Assembly (NCBI GenBank): GCA_050084985.1
Contig: JBITNC010000001.1
Location: 82,832,001 to 82,896,000 of the forward strand
Direction: 5' to 3'
Length of the DNA stretch: 64,000 bases
Source of the DNA: Nageia nagi
Taxonomy: Eukaryota > Pinophyta
Shown here: positions 12,840 through 24,325 of the stretch, piece after piece
Layout: each line of letters starts with the position of its first letter
How positions within the stretch are numbered: the first letter of the stretch is position 1
Notes under the pieces: generated by a model
The model's database searches: none
The model's input: only the letters and a program-made list of their open reading frames with translations
Told to the model about the DNA's origin: nothing
Translations under genes and position numbers: made by a program

Positions 12840-13700
12840 ATAAAGCTCTATCTTCTTTTACCACATGTTTTAGTACCACCTAATCTCAAAGAACCATTCC
12901 AATTATATATATCCATCACAAAAATAGCCTTAGTAACTATTATTGCACAAAAGAATGAAAATAATAAATTACAAGCAATATGTTATATTAGTTGAAGTTT
13001 GGTTGGCTATGAGATTAAATACATATATTTAGAAAATTTGTGTCTAGCAGTAGTATTCATAACTAAAAAGTTAAGATATTACATTGTAAACCATACCATG
13101 TATGTAATCACCAAAGTAGATCTTTTGAAATATATGATGAATAAAACTTATCAAAATGTAAGAACATATAAATGGATCATGAATTTAATTGAGTTCAACT
13201 TACTCTTCATAAGTTAGAAGCCAATCAAAAGACAAATCATAGCTAACTATGTCGTTGAAGCACCATTACCCAATAATAATCCATTCATGATAGAATTACC
13301 AGATAAACATGTATTCCATTTAGAAAAAATGGAAATTCTCATAGAATCTAAAGAATATTGGGATATGGTGATCTTTTTTGATGGATCAAGATGTGAACAA
13401 AGAAGAGGTGCAGGTGTTGTGTTTGTTACACCCCAAGGAGTTCCCATACCCTATTCTTTTAAACTTAACTTTCCATATATAAACAACAATGTTGAGTATG
13501 AAGATTTAGTCTTAGCTATAAAGATAGCCATAAAATTAAAATTAAGAAAAGTTAAATTTCTCAATGACTCAATATTAATCATAAATAAAGTTAAAGAAAT
13601 ATTCTAATGTAAAGAACCTTTGCTGCAAAAATGTAAGAAATTAGTAAACAATCTACCATAATCTTTCAAAAATATGATTTAGAAGTAGCACCACAATCAA
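12840..13700 (+). pseudogene. Two RNase H domains of element B
   Basis: The first domain (about 12880-13260) has PFQLYISITKIALV, LVGYEIKYIYLENLCLAVVF and KLRYYIVNHTMYVITK, the connection-type RNase H of Ty3/gypsy pol. The second (about 13360-13610) has WDMVIFFDGSRCEQRRGAG, TPQGVPIPYSFKLNF, NNNVEYEDLVLAIKIA and LNDSILIINKVKEIF; this follows the archaeal-type RNase H pattern of D, E and D residues. A second RNase H between the usual one and integrase is diagnostic of the Tat lineage. It degrades RNA in the RNA-DNA hybrid during reverse transcription. A stop near 13217 separates the two. Confidence 0.85.
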
Positions 13701-13959
13701 CTAATAGATTTGCTGATGCTATGGCTTCCACGAGATCTTTAATACCTATAAACCTTAATAACAAAATGATCCCTATTAAGATTGTTAAAATCATTCAATC
13801 CTCAATATAATCAAATAAAGTTGAGCATGTATTTCTAAACATCGTAATGGAAGATAAAAATTTATGGAATACATAATTATTTAAATTCCTAAGAGATGGG
13901 GTATTACCTAAAGATTTAATGAAATCATATAAAAAAGCATTTAAGATAAAAGCTTTTCA

Positions 13960-15092
13960 CTTTTGTATGATAGGAGATGTCTTGTATCATAGGGGTTTTG
14001 ATGAGATATTACTTAGATGTTTAGAGTAGGTTGATTCACAAATCACTATTTCATGCACACATGATAAAATTTGTGGAGGACATTTTAGTGGTTTTGCAAT
14101 TATAAAATGATTAATGCATATGGGATATTACTAGCCTACTATGGAATTTGATTGTATGGAATATGTTAAAAGGTGTGTTAAATGTCAAAAACATGCCAAT
14201 TTGTTTAATCAACCTTCACATACATTACAACCCATGCAATAATTATGGACATTCTCAAGAAGGGTGTTAGATTTAATAGTCCAAATCTCCCCTATTTTCT
14301 TAGGAGGTCACAAATTTATAATAACCACTATAGAGTATTTTACAAAATGGGTAGAATCCATCCCTATGATTTCAATAAAAGGGGTGAAAATAGCATAATT
14401 CATGCAAAACCATATCATATGTCATTATGGAATTCCTACTCAAATTATCACTAATAATGAGAAAAACTTCAAAAACAAGGAAGTTCAAACTTTATGTAAA
14501 GGATATCATATCCAATTAAGCTTCTCAATGCCTTACTATCCTTAAGGGAATGGCCAAGCTAAAGCTGTAAAAAAAACTATTTATAGCATTTTACTAAATA
14601 TTGTTGATGATTTCCATTGAGATTAGCATACAAGGATTCCACATGCATTATGGGCTTACCAAAGCTATATTTGAACTCCTACTAGGGAAACCCCATTTTC
14701 TTTAGTATATGGGATAGAAGCAGTACTACCCCTAAAATTACAAGACTATATCACAAATGAAGTAGCTCATCAAATGAGATTAGATCAATTGCTACTTCTA
14801 TATTAAAGGATAATTAATACTTTAGAATATCTACATACTTATCAAAATTGTATTAAATAGGTTTTTGATAGAAGAGTCAAAATTCAACATAGGAGATTTA
14901 GTTTTAAAATAAAATCAACAAACTTCTTGAATGGAATGATAACTTCATGAAAAGTTTACTCCCAATTAGTTAGGATCTTATGTAATTAAAATAAAGTTTA
15001 GATCTAGAGCTTATCATTTAGTTGATATGGAGGGTAATGAAGAGCATGAACCTATAGACATCATGCATCTTTTTCCTTTGTATAGTTCATAA
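13960..15092 (+). pseudogene. Integrase of element B
   Basis: It follows GDVLYHRGFDEILLRCLE. The zinc-binding region has SCTHDKICGGHFSG and [16 protein letters not shown], giving the H-H-C-C set. The core has VLDLIVQISPIFLGGHKFI (first Asp), GIPTQIITNNEKNFKNKEV (the second catalytic Asp position appears as Asn) and a damaged third region. The C-terminal tail ends HASFSFV-like at 15092, where C ends with HLHPFYS at 33634. Many stops are present. It would insert the cDNA in the host genome. Confidence 0.83.
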
Positions 15093-15197
15093 GTTCTTTT
15101 GATTTACAATTGTATATATTATGAATAGTTTTTAATTCAAAACAATAAAAAATATTTTCCTTAAACTTATACATATTTAATGGATTGGAAATAGAAA

Positions 15198-16700
15198 ATG
15201 GCATAAAAAAAGAGCAAAATCATCCATGTAATTGATAACCAAAGAGGCATTCAAAAAATATCTTGGTACCAAAAAGCTAGATATTTGGGAGATAGGGTAA
15301 TAATAGAGTTATCCTGGTATACTTCTCCTAGAAATAGAAATTTCCTCCATATATCTATTGATATACAAGAAAATATAGCCTTAAAATTCTTTTCAAAAAG
15401 ATATAAGGGGTTGGAAATAAGCATTCAAGGGGATAACCTAGAAATTTATGTGTACAAAGCCATGTATTACTTGAGTTATACATATTAATTTACCCAGATT
15501 CACATGATAAAATTTTTATATCAATACTAGCCCATATCATCCCCTAGGATCATAATTGATTATTTATTTAATAATTAGATCCAAAATATAATAATTAATA
15601 CTTGTACAAATGAGGATTTTCTATTCACATGGGTAGATCAAATGATGAGATAATTTTTCCATCATAAAATGGTCTATGATTTTTATACAATGTTCATTCA
15701 TAAGACTCAATGATCAATTATATGTATGCAATAAATTGATAGATAATTTTCTTTAATTAGGTCAAGATTCCCTAATAATCATTTATGTAATAGCCAAATA
15801 AGAACTTTGATGTGAAGAAGACTAGAAGATAATGAAAAAATACAATTACAATTTGATATTGCAAATTTGATAGGTACTCAGAAGATCGGTATATGCAAAC
15901 ATTATGAAAGTGTCCTTACACTAAGATAGCCTATTTCTTTACTTTACCAAAATAAATTTAGAAAATTATAACCATGAATTTTTATAAACATCTAGGAACT
16001 AATGGATGGGTTTTAAAAATTGATAACCTTAAGGCAACCATCAAATTAGAAGAAAAACACATGTGGATGGAATCCAAATCCCTAACAAATTGGATCGATC
16101 TATTTCAATTACATTAGTCTTATGAGAAACCTAAGATCTTGTTAAATTTTGTTGATCATATGACCCTTTGGTGTTATGGGAGATTAATTTCCATAACTAA
16201 GGTTATCAACAATTTGGTATTTGAGTATAATACCCATTCAATTTTGCAAAACAAAATTATATATGACTACAGTTTATTATTTAGTAAAAAATATTATGAA
16301 AATAATTCTACAAATGTAAAACCAAAGTTTGAAAGAACTATCGAATGAATTAACCAAAGAAGAAATGAGATCATACCTAAACCTTTAAATAGTGAGCATG
16401 TCCAATATATCATAGAGAGCACAATCCCCCTCTCATCATTACTTCTCCCTCAATCTCCAAAGTCTTTAGGAATTCCATCTCATCTTCCACTTCTTAAATA
16501 TGATGAGGCCTTAACATTGTTAGCCATACCAAAATGCATCATTAATAATTTTAAGCATCATCCCTTAATATTATCTATATTTCATATATTTTCCATTATC
16601 AACCATCCATTCTAGGACTAGGACCTACTCATTTTGTAGTACAACCTCCATACTTTTACTTCTTGAATCATAAAGGTTGGGTTATTTGTAAAAAATAAGG
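15198..16700 (+). pseudogene. ORF X (post-integrase ORF of unknown function), element B copy
   Basis: The ATG at 15198 lies about 100 bases after integrase. Readable blocks: KARYLGDRVIIELSWYT, DNLEIYVYKAMYYLSYTY (C: ENLEIYLYRAMYFQGYYNYY), later HMWMESKSLTNWIDLFQLH and YEKPKILLNFVDHM, equivalent to QESKMSLIQWFYFHW and HKPKIVIDCIEDV in C. The frame is broken by many stops. I recognise no domain, signal peptide or membrane segment. It is conserved in order and sequence with A and C, so it was a protein of the family rather than a captured fragment. Confidence 0.65.
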
Positions 16701-17030
16701 TGGTTATCACCACTTAGGAGTTGTAAAAAATTTCTTGTCCTAATAAAAATAAAATTATCAAATAATCATTAAGTACATATGTGAATAAAAATTGTAAAAT
16801 ATTCAAAATCTTCAAAAAATTATTAATAAAAATCTTCTTACATGAATATATATGTATGTGTATATATGTTTTGGTCTTTGAAAAACTTTTTACAAGTTCT
16901 AAACCACTTGCATATGACATTATAGGTGGTTTATTGTACTTTATATACATTAGACATCATGTGTCATCTGCATTACATTAGCCCTTCCAACAATTAGTAG
17001 GAGGGGTTTTTATATTATAACACCCCCTAT
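16700..17030. other. AT-rich spacer between ORF X and ORF Y in element B
   Basis: No supported coding frame; equivalent to 35345-35560 in C. Short open frames on both strands here are explained by low GC. Confidence 0.5.
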
Positions 17031-17033
17031 CCC

Positions 17034-17625
17034 ATGGGAATTATCATCCCTTTGTATCTCATGGTCACCCTATACATTCATAGTGACCCTTTAGAAGACC
17101 CCATTCAAAACCTAAAATTAGATAAATATTAGTTAAATTAGTTGCTTGAAGGTGTACAACATTAGATTTTGTCCATGACAACCTTAACCACCACACTAGA
17201 TAAGTCTAACCATGCCTATGATGCTCTAAGGAATTCTCATCAGATAGAGATTTTTATTGATCACCAATGTTGTTAGGGAACTTGTGTAATATATGATATA
17301 CCTAATGAAGAGTTCCTTCAAAATCTCATTTGCATGTTCTCTAGACTTGATTTCATATGAAGGATTATGATTGATGATCTTATTATCCCATTGGTAGTTA
17401 GATTTGTTAAATTTTATGGGCCATGTATTCTACATATTGAAGAAGATCTTTTTGATGAATTCACCATAGCCCACCTCTTATCCATAAACATTTGGTGTTG
17501 GGATTTCATGTTGTTTATATCTATCATCCATGATTTTGCATAATGGTTCATTAATCATACCATTTGGACTTGCTATCATTTCCATCCTTTCACCCATGAT
17601 GACTTCTTGTAGGTTCTTTCCTAAT
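17034..17625 (+). pseudogene. ORF Y (post-integrase ORF of unknown function), element B copy
   Basis: Blocks MTTLTTTLDKSNHAYDAL, IYDIPNEEFLQNLICMFSRL, FVKFYGPCILHIEEDLFDEF and TIAHLLSINIW align with C (MIAMMSLLDRSNYAYNAL, IPNEEFIQDLICLLSRP, FIKFYGLSSLHPQESFDEL). The start near 17034 is by comparison with C. The reading frame is broken by stops (for example near 17198 and 17269). There is no recognised domain. It lies between ORF X and the A-rich tract that precedes the 3' UTR. Confidence 0.62.
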
Positions 17626-19435
17626 TAGGAAAACCTTAAAAATAAAAAAAATACAAAAAAAACACAAAAAAATTAAAAATTTAAAAAATCCATAAAAAAT
17701 ATGAAATATAAAAAAAATTATGTATATATACTTAGAAGATATACTTCTAAAGCATCTTGGCTACTGGGTGTGCTACCCTGATGATCATATCATTCTACTT
17801 TGTTCACTATGTTTATTTATTTACCTTGAATGTCATAATTATTATATATAACTAATGAAGCTATACATATCCATATATTGTACATACATTCATACAGTAT
17901 TCATTTATGTATATAGCTGTGTTTATGAATAAAGAAGCAGGTAATGAATACTCTATTCATGTTTGGTTTTAATTCAAAGATCCTATGTTGAAATTTCAAA
18001 AACTTAGGATGATAATAAGACATAATAATACTATATGGAAGTGTACTAACAGACTCATACACTTCTCATATTAAAATCTTTAGATAATTAAGAATTGGAT
18101 ATTTCTTAAGCATGAATTTGAGTATGATTCTTATACCTTTTTGCTTCATATTGAACCAAAGAGTTAGGATTAAAAAAAAAAGAAAGAAAGAAATAAGAAA
18201 AAAATAAAATAAAAGTAGAGTTCTTCGGCCATTACAATATCCTCTATCAAGGCTATGGACACCTGAATGGCAATAGGGTTAGGATGTAATAGGATGAAGA
18301 GGTCAACCTTCACTAGGGCTATGGATGCTTTTTGGTAATGAATTATACCTTACAAAAACATAGGAATAATAATTTCTCATAATTTATGATCTTGGAGTAT
18401 TCAATTTTCAAATGTCAAGAGAAGGAAATGAACATCATTGCACACATAAGTCTATGGTAAACTTAAGTATATTATAATCTTGTTTTATATTATTCATAGT
18501 AGATGAGACCAAAGCAAAAGATCAATCGATGAAACTAGGTATTGGAGGTATTATTCATTTCACTCCTTTATTTACTAATATTCATTTATTCCATATCATT
18601 GTACAAAATTATTATTATTATTATTATAAATATTAGTAAGTTGCCAAAGCATTAAGGTGGATGTCTAAATTATTATATCATTCATAATTACCTTAGGTCA
18701 TTGAGTTTGATATATTTCTAAAACACTTTACATCCATATACCATTTTTACATGTGTATTTATGTATTCATAATGCATCCATACATTCATAAGTGTCTTGT
18801 AAATTTTGTATGTTTTACATCCATGCATCCACATAATCCATGTTACCACATATGTTTAGTATATATGTCTAAACCATTTATTAAAGTAACCAAGGAAATG
18901 GAAAATGATGATATCTAATTTTGTACTTTTATAATCAAAATCTTATCCTATAAATATAGCAATCTTATATAAACATAATAACTAAGTAAAATAATAAGCA
19001 TCATAGTATATGATTTATGAGAATGGATGTCAAATGCTAAGCTAAACATATCATTAAAACATGAAATCAAATATTCATACCTTTTATATATCAAAAATCC
19101 TAATACATGCATCTAGAAATATAAGTAATAACCATACACCATAAAATATGATACCAAAAATATGTAAAGAAGTACCATCATCATGCATATATATATGTAA
19201 TGTCCATCACATAAGCTATCTATCACATCCATCTAGAAAAACTAACCATATATCATAATATTCATGATCTAAGAATAAATAAGATCATTAACAATTAAGC
19301 CTATGACTAGCATGTCCAGACAAAAAGATAATGATAATTCCCTCCATGATCCCAAAAAATAATAACATAGTTTGTAAAATACCATAAGTCTAACATGAAA
19401 TATAAACAACATATAATCCCATCACTAGGGTATCC
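17626..19435 (+). other. Element B 3' untranslated region up to the antisense gene
   Basis: It starts with an A-rich tract (17634-17715). It then holds the conserved bipartite motif (18210-18350) and a block with GAACATCATTGCACACA (about 18431) shared with C, D and A. From about 18570 to 19435 I see only AT-rich sequence with a TTA run near 18613 and no gene. Confidence 0.6.
18210..18350 (+). other. Conserved bipartite 3' UTR motif, copy in element B
   Basis: Arms CTCTAT (18242-18247) and ATAGGG (18273-18278) can pair with one G-U. They enclose GGCTATGGACACCTGAATGG. A second GGGCTATGGATGC block follows about 65 bases later. Compared with D, the innermost C-G pair of the stem is T-A here: a compensatory change. 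Confidence 0.6.
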
Positions 19436-21392
19436 TTAAGAGTTTCCCTCCCCACCATCTATCAAACTACTAGCCCTACCACATGTACTCTATCTTGGAT
19501 GGGTAGTACCCATTAAACCTATAGGAATCATATCCTGAGTCACTCTATGCATCTCAAAAGATCCCATTGGATGCTATGAATAAACCACACCTATCTCACT
19601 ATGGATACATGATATGGTAGGTCTAACAACCCTACCTTGTGTGTTAGTAGTCCTCTAGATTCCACTTGCCACCTTATACCTTGAAATGTCCATAAGAATA
19701 TATGCAATAAGAGGGATTGAATATTGAATGTTAGGAACATACGATGGTAGCCTAATCAACCATGTATTAATAGTGGAAGAATAGTAATCCATCTACTAAA
19801 GAATACCTTGAATAAACACTAACAGCTAGCTAGCATCCCTATAGATGTACTAGCTCCTTTGGCCTATGAATAATCTCAGGCCTCATCCCTCTCTCAATGA
19901 TATCTATCTCTCTTAGCTTGATAATGGTACATGTGAGTGCTAATATGAGATAATTGATACCTTATCTCATAGATATCACCTAAGAGTGCATAAATGCTAG
20001 GTACATATGGAGGAGGATCTCAACCTCTTCTCACCCCTCTATATACTATACCTACCTCAACCTCCTCATCTTAACTAGCTATATCTTGTAGCTCATTGGT
20101 TGCTTGCTCCTCAACCTGTTCCCCTATAGACTCATTCTTAGCTATTTCTTTGGTTTCAATAACTACATATAGCTCATCAACTTATCAATGTACATGATGA
20201 TTCACCTCCTATCCAACATCCCTCTCTATCTCATCCATCCACCACACTAAGAACTACTTGATGGCTCCTACATAATCAACCTTAGAATCCTTGACCAAGG
20301 GCTCCTCCTGTGTTGAATCAGGCTTTGCATACATGAGTCACTGGATGCCCTTAATAAGTACCTCACCCTCCCTAAAGAATCAGATAGGAGCTAGTGGAAT
20401 GTATTGCATTAGACCAAACTAGTATCATACATTATCAAAGTAAAAGTACTCCAAGAAATCCATACTTCTCCCACTAAGAACTCTCACCTTTCTGATACTA
20501 AAAAGTTGGGCAACAAGCTCATCCTAATCTAGATAGGAATGGTAAGGTCTAAACCTCACTTGGTCATACACCAAGTGTGATAAAAAATTATGATAATATG
20601 CCACATCATGGTGAATACCATCAGCCAAACATGAATAAAAGTCATCTATGCATTGTAAGATACCAACTAGATATATAAAATGTGTCTCAAAGCTAGGAAC
20701 TTGGAATCCATGAGGGTGAGCCATGTGGATATGTTTGTATGCCCAAGCTTGTAGAGTGATAGTAACTAATAGAAATGATCTATCAAATAATGAATAAAAG
20801 AACAACTTCTTATATATATATGTTAAGAGAGTAGAAACCCAATCATAAATCGTACCATGTTGAACATATCAACCACTACATGTAACAAAAACCAAGGGAA
20901 TTAGCCATTGCACATGTTTGGAAGTGTGTAACACTAGATGACACCCATATAGGAGGAGGCTTTTAAAATTCCTTGCTAATCATTCCTCCAATACCTAAAG
21001 TATAGGAATCTAGCTAAAATCATGTCACGTAACACTCCATCAACTGCATCTACTCCATAAATAATAGTAATGTTAGGATGCATTGACTTTCGATCCATAG
21101 CATGATGAATCTACTACCCCTAAATTGGTAGAAAATACAAATGATGGATGTCCTCTATTGTAATAGTCATCTCCCTAATAGGTAGATGGAAAGTACCAAT
21201 CAAATATTCCCATCTCTCCAATAGGGCTACCAATAATGGGTAATCCCAATGAATATGACCCATATGGGGCCCCACTTTAAAACCAACACTATGTAAGAAA
21301 GTATGGTCCTCAATCATCAATATGTCATGACCCTATAAAATAATCCTAGGGTACCTCCCATGTGGCTCAAATATCTTTAAGACCTAAGACAT
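19436..21392 (-). pseudogene. Antisense gene for a plant mobile domain (PMD) protein, element B copy
   Basis: A single minus-strand reading frame of about 650 codons, broken by some 20 stops and at least two shifts. The ATG at 21392 is the most upstream in frame. N-terminal blocks: FEPHGRYPRI, FLHSVGFKVGPHM, then LLERWEYLIGTFHLPIREM and TITIEDIHHLYFLPI, the classic PMD signature (ERW, TFHLP, GEMTITLEDV). Further blocks: LQAWAYKHIHMAHPHGFQVP and LVYDQVRFRPYHSYLD. The C-terminal half is an acidic, glutamate-rich tail (IGEQVEEQATNELQD) ending in a Gly/Ser-rich segment. PMD proteins (MAIN/MAIL family of plants) are nuclear and their domain is often carried by transposons. Many stops are TAG or TAA at expected Gln positions. 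C carries the same gene, so it predates their split. Confidence 0.82.
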
Positions 21393-23068
21393 TAGTATAA
21401 AAAAGTTAACTTAGCATGTTCATACAAAAAATAAAAATAAAACAAATTTACTCTAAGCACAATCATCGATGATTGAGGTTAATGTTTGTAGAATCACCAA
21501 TGATTGAGGAAGATCATCAATGTTTCTATAAACCCTGAGCCTTGGTTGGAAATCATGATCATGCATTTTGAAAAAATTCAAAATCCTATAAAAAGTGAAA
21601 ATTTTTGCAAAACTAAATAGTCTAAAATTATTAAAAAATGATTTCTATCATTCCAATGGTTTTATTTTGTTATTTAATAGTTAAAATTAATGCATTAATT
21701 AAAAACTTAAAAAGGGGTTTTGAAAATCTACCTTTTCCCTCATTAGCCTCTTACATGGTGTTGAACATCCTTATGGTAGAATCTTGGCTCCAATTAATAG
21801 TGAGAAAGGCAAATGTAAGGTCAAAACATAGCTTATCGAGTAGAGAGGCATAAGAGCTCTGACCTAGAATAAAAGACAAATAAGAAAGTGATAGCAATAC
21901 TTATTCTTTTTATTAACTCACACAATCAAACATTATCAATTTTATATCAGGAACTAGCAATCCATAAAGATCGTTAACATTTTGAAAAGGATCATTGATG
22001 ATCCATAAAAAAAGAAAAAAAGGAAAAAAGAAAAAAAAGAGAGATTAAGAGGATTTTAAAAGCCATATAAAAACTCCTCCTTTAATACCTTGTTTTTCAG
22101 ATATTTCGATAAGAGAAATACTTGAGCTCCTTCTTGTGTTTCAAAATATGTCAAAAATTCAAAAAGTTTCAAAATATGTCAAAAATTCTTTAGGCCTACT
22201 TAGGCCTATGATTAATTGTAAATATTAATAAGAAATTTCAAAATAAGATAGGATAATTAAAAATATTTGTAATGCTTTTTGCATCCTTTTTTACAACCAA
22301 CAATAATCAACCAAGGGAAAAAATACAAGAAAACCTAAGCTATGTTCCTGATCTAAAATTTAGTCTAGATTTCTAACAAACTAATACAAAATATGGACAA
22401 AATGCTTGCACTCAAGAATTTTCCACATCAAGAATATTATAAAAACACCAAAAATAATTAAAAACCCTAAAAATTAATATATTTATAAAACCCTAAAATC
22501 TAAAAAATGTGCATCAAAGATAAAATGGGAATAAGTTTTTTTCTTGTTAACTTGGTCTAAGCCAAAGGATTTGAAAAAAATCCAAACTCTTGAGTAACTC
22601 TGAATTCAAAAAATGACCCTTCTTTTAACATAGAAAAGAAGGATATGATTAAAATTTTATGAACTTTTGTGCAAGATCATCAAGTAACCCACCTCTTGGG
22701 ACAAAAGTAGAATAATCAAATCTTTGTATTCATAAGGAAGCTTCTTTATTGCATGCTAGCTATGGCATATGCCTGATAGATAAGACTCCATCCATATCCA
22801 ACCAACACAACACAATGGTATAGTGATAACTACCTAAGTTACCGCTTGCACTACAACTCCAATTACTTTCAAAACATGTCAAACATAAAAGAACAAAAAA
22901 TATATTTAGTCATAATCTAATCAATTAAATTTAGCTTATTCATAAACAATAAGTTAATTCAAAATCTTGATCAAAGGTCAGGAACACAAGTTCAAAAATT
23001 GATTGCAACCCATCTTAAATAGGCATGGTTTTTTAAAATAATCTCCAACTATCAAATGTTAGGTATTT
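21393..23068 (+). other. Element B distal 3' region
   Basis: No supported gene. At 21460-21530 there are three short repeats (AATCATCGATGATTGAGG type) just upstream of the antisense gene. At about 22640-22880 lies a block (ATCATCAAGTAACCCACCTC, then ATGCTAGCTATGGCATATGC) similar to the tandem repeats of element D (48780-50930). An open frame at 21638-21853 has no homologue in C and is probably chance. Confidence 0.5.
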
Positions 23069-23084
23069 AAAAAGAGGGAGAAAA
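23069..23084 (+). promoter_or_regulatory. Polypurine tract of element B
   Basis: All-purine run ending exactly at the 3' LTR (AAAAAGAGGGAGAAAA). This would be the plus-strand primer. Confidence 0.85.
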
Positions 23085-23970
23085 TGTATACACCTAAAAA
23101 TGAACCTACTTTTGATAAGCAAAAGAAGAACAAAAAATTAAAACTAAATAATAAAGTTTACTATAGTCATATAAAACTTGATGTCTAACACCTAAATGTG
23201 GGTAATTCATATTAATCGTTGGCATCTTATCCTATATGCTAGCGATTTTAAAGTTAGAAAAATCAAAGAAAAAATGGAAAAATCTAGATGCTCAAAGAAA
23301 CAAACTAGCAGATCTTGAATGACTTATTCTTGATCCTACACCCTCCCCACATGGATAAACCTTATGAAAAAACTAGATGAGCTTTTTTATCCAGTCCTTA
23401 TATCTAAAATAGTAACTTTGACCACCCCAAAATTCTATAAATTAAACCTTATCTTAAGGAGAATTTTTTTTTTATGCAATGATACTCTACTAAAATACAC
23501 TTAAACTTGTAGTAGGTAATTACATTACATTTTTTCCATACTTTCATACTTGTATTACATTATTCTTTCATATATTTTTAACTATGTGAGTAGGTATGTT
23601 TGATAGGTTTCTTGTTTGCATGTGTTCACAATTTGTAGGTACATGGTACCTGGTTTGAACAAAATAAAACCAAAGAACTATTAAGCAATTAAAGATCATC
23701 ATCAATATTTTCATGTAGGTTCGTGAAGACACTACTAAAGGCTTATAGACATCAATATGCTCATTTAGAGGAGGTCCAAGGGAGCCTATATCTCCCTTTA
23801 CACATAAAAAGCCCTTACTATACAAGTCACTTTTATACATCACAAATCGACATGAGATTTGTCATTGTAAATTGATTATTGAGGTCTATTCAAAATTTAA
23901 TAAAAGAATTATTGTTGGTTGTAACATGCTTGATTCTATTTCCTAATAGGGTTGGTTTTTTGGTAGTATA
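23085..23970 (+). repeat. Element B 3' LTR
   Basis: It starts TGTATACACC and ends TGGTAGTATA, so the usual CA end has decayed to TA. It is followed at once by target duplication GTATG (23971-23975). Aligned end to end with 4588-5474. Confidence 0.93.
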
Positions 23971-23975
23971 GTATG

Positions 23976-24302
23976 GATAGGTATGTTTGATGAGTTTCCT
24001 ATTTGCATGTGTGTTGAGATAACATATGTGGAGTATCTAAACTTGAAGAGTTGAAGAAGATAAAGAAATCCAAATTTTTTTTGCATGTTTTTGAAGGCAA
24101 TCTATCAAGCTTGCAGACATCAAAATTAGGCCTAGGAAGGCCTTTATTCTTATGTAAAAACCCCTTTATACAAGGTTATGAATTGAAATGAATTCATTAT
24201 TTGTAATCATTTTATATTTTACACCAAAGAGCAATAAATATGTTTGTTGGTTGTAACATATCTTGTCTTACATGCTTGCAGGGTTACTCTTTGGGTATGA
24301 CA
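23976..24302 (+). repeat. Element C 5' LTR, second part (R-U5)
   Basis: It continues the LTR that stopped at 4587: GGTATGTTTGATGAGTTTCC here parallels GGTATGTTTGATAGGTTTCT at 23592 in the B LTR. It ends GGGTATGACA, then three bases, then the PBS. Joining 4084-4587 with this part gives one LTR of about 830 bp. Confidence 0.88.
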
Positions 24303-24305
24303 TTC

Positions 24306-24325
24306 TAGCACTAGAGGGAGGGCAC
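24306..24325 (+). promoter_or_regulatory. Primer binding site of element C
   Basis: TAGCACTAGAGGGAGGGCAC is a decayed form of the D site TGGCGCTAGAAGGAGGGCCC, in the same position 3 bases after the LTR. Confidence 0.75.

Larger units (their letters stand above)
4588..23970 (+). mobile_element. Element B: complete but decayed Ty3/gypsy (Tat-like) retrotransposon, 19.4 kb
   Basis: Bounded by two LTRs (4588-5474 and 23085-23970) and an exact 5-bp target duplication GTATG (4583-4587 and 23971-23975). PBS at 5478, purine-rich PPT at 23069-23084. Order: leader with hairpins, gag, protease, RT, two RNase H domains, integrase, ORF X, ORF Y, 3' UTR motif, antisense PMD gene. Dual RNase H and extra ORFs after pol are hallmarks of the Tat lineage. 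The LTRs differ at roughly one base in eight by eye, so the insertion is old. It is much longer than common Ty3/gypsy elements because of about 8 kb of accessory sequence after integrase. Confidence 0.93.

Noticed and set aside
7348-15092. Pararetrovirus (caulimovirus-like) origin for the gag-pol of B and C
   Set aside because: LTRs, PPT, integrase with a zinc site, target duplications and dual RNase H fit Ty3/gypsy; no movement protein was seen.
22580-22640. Extra LTR start in B (AAAAAATGACCCTTCTTTT)
   Set aside because: Only about 35 bases resemble the LTR start; the sequence that follows is not LTR, and the real 3' LTR starts at 23085 after a PPT.
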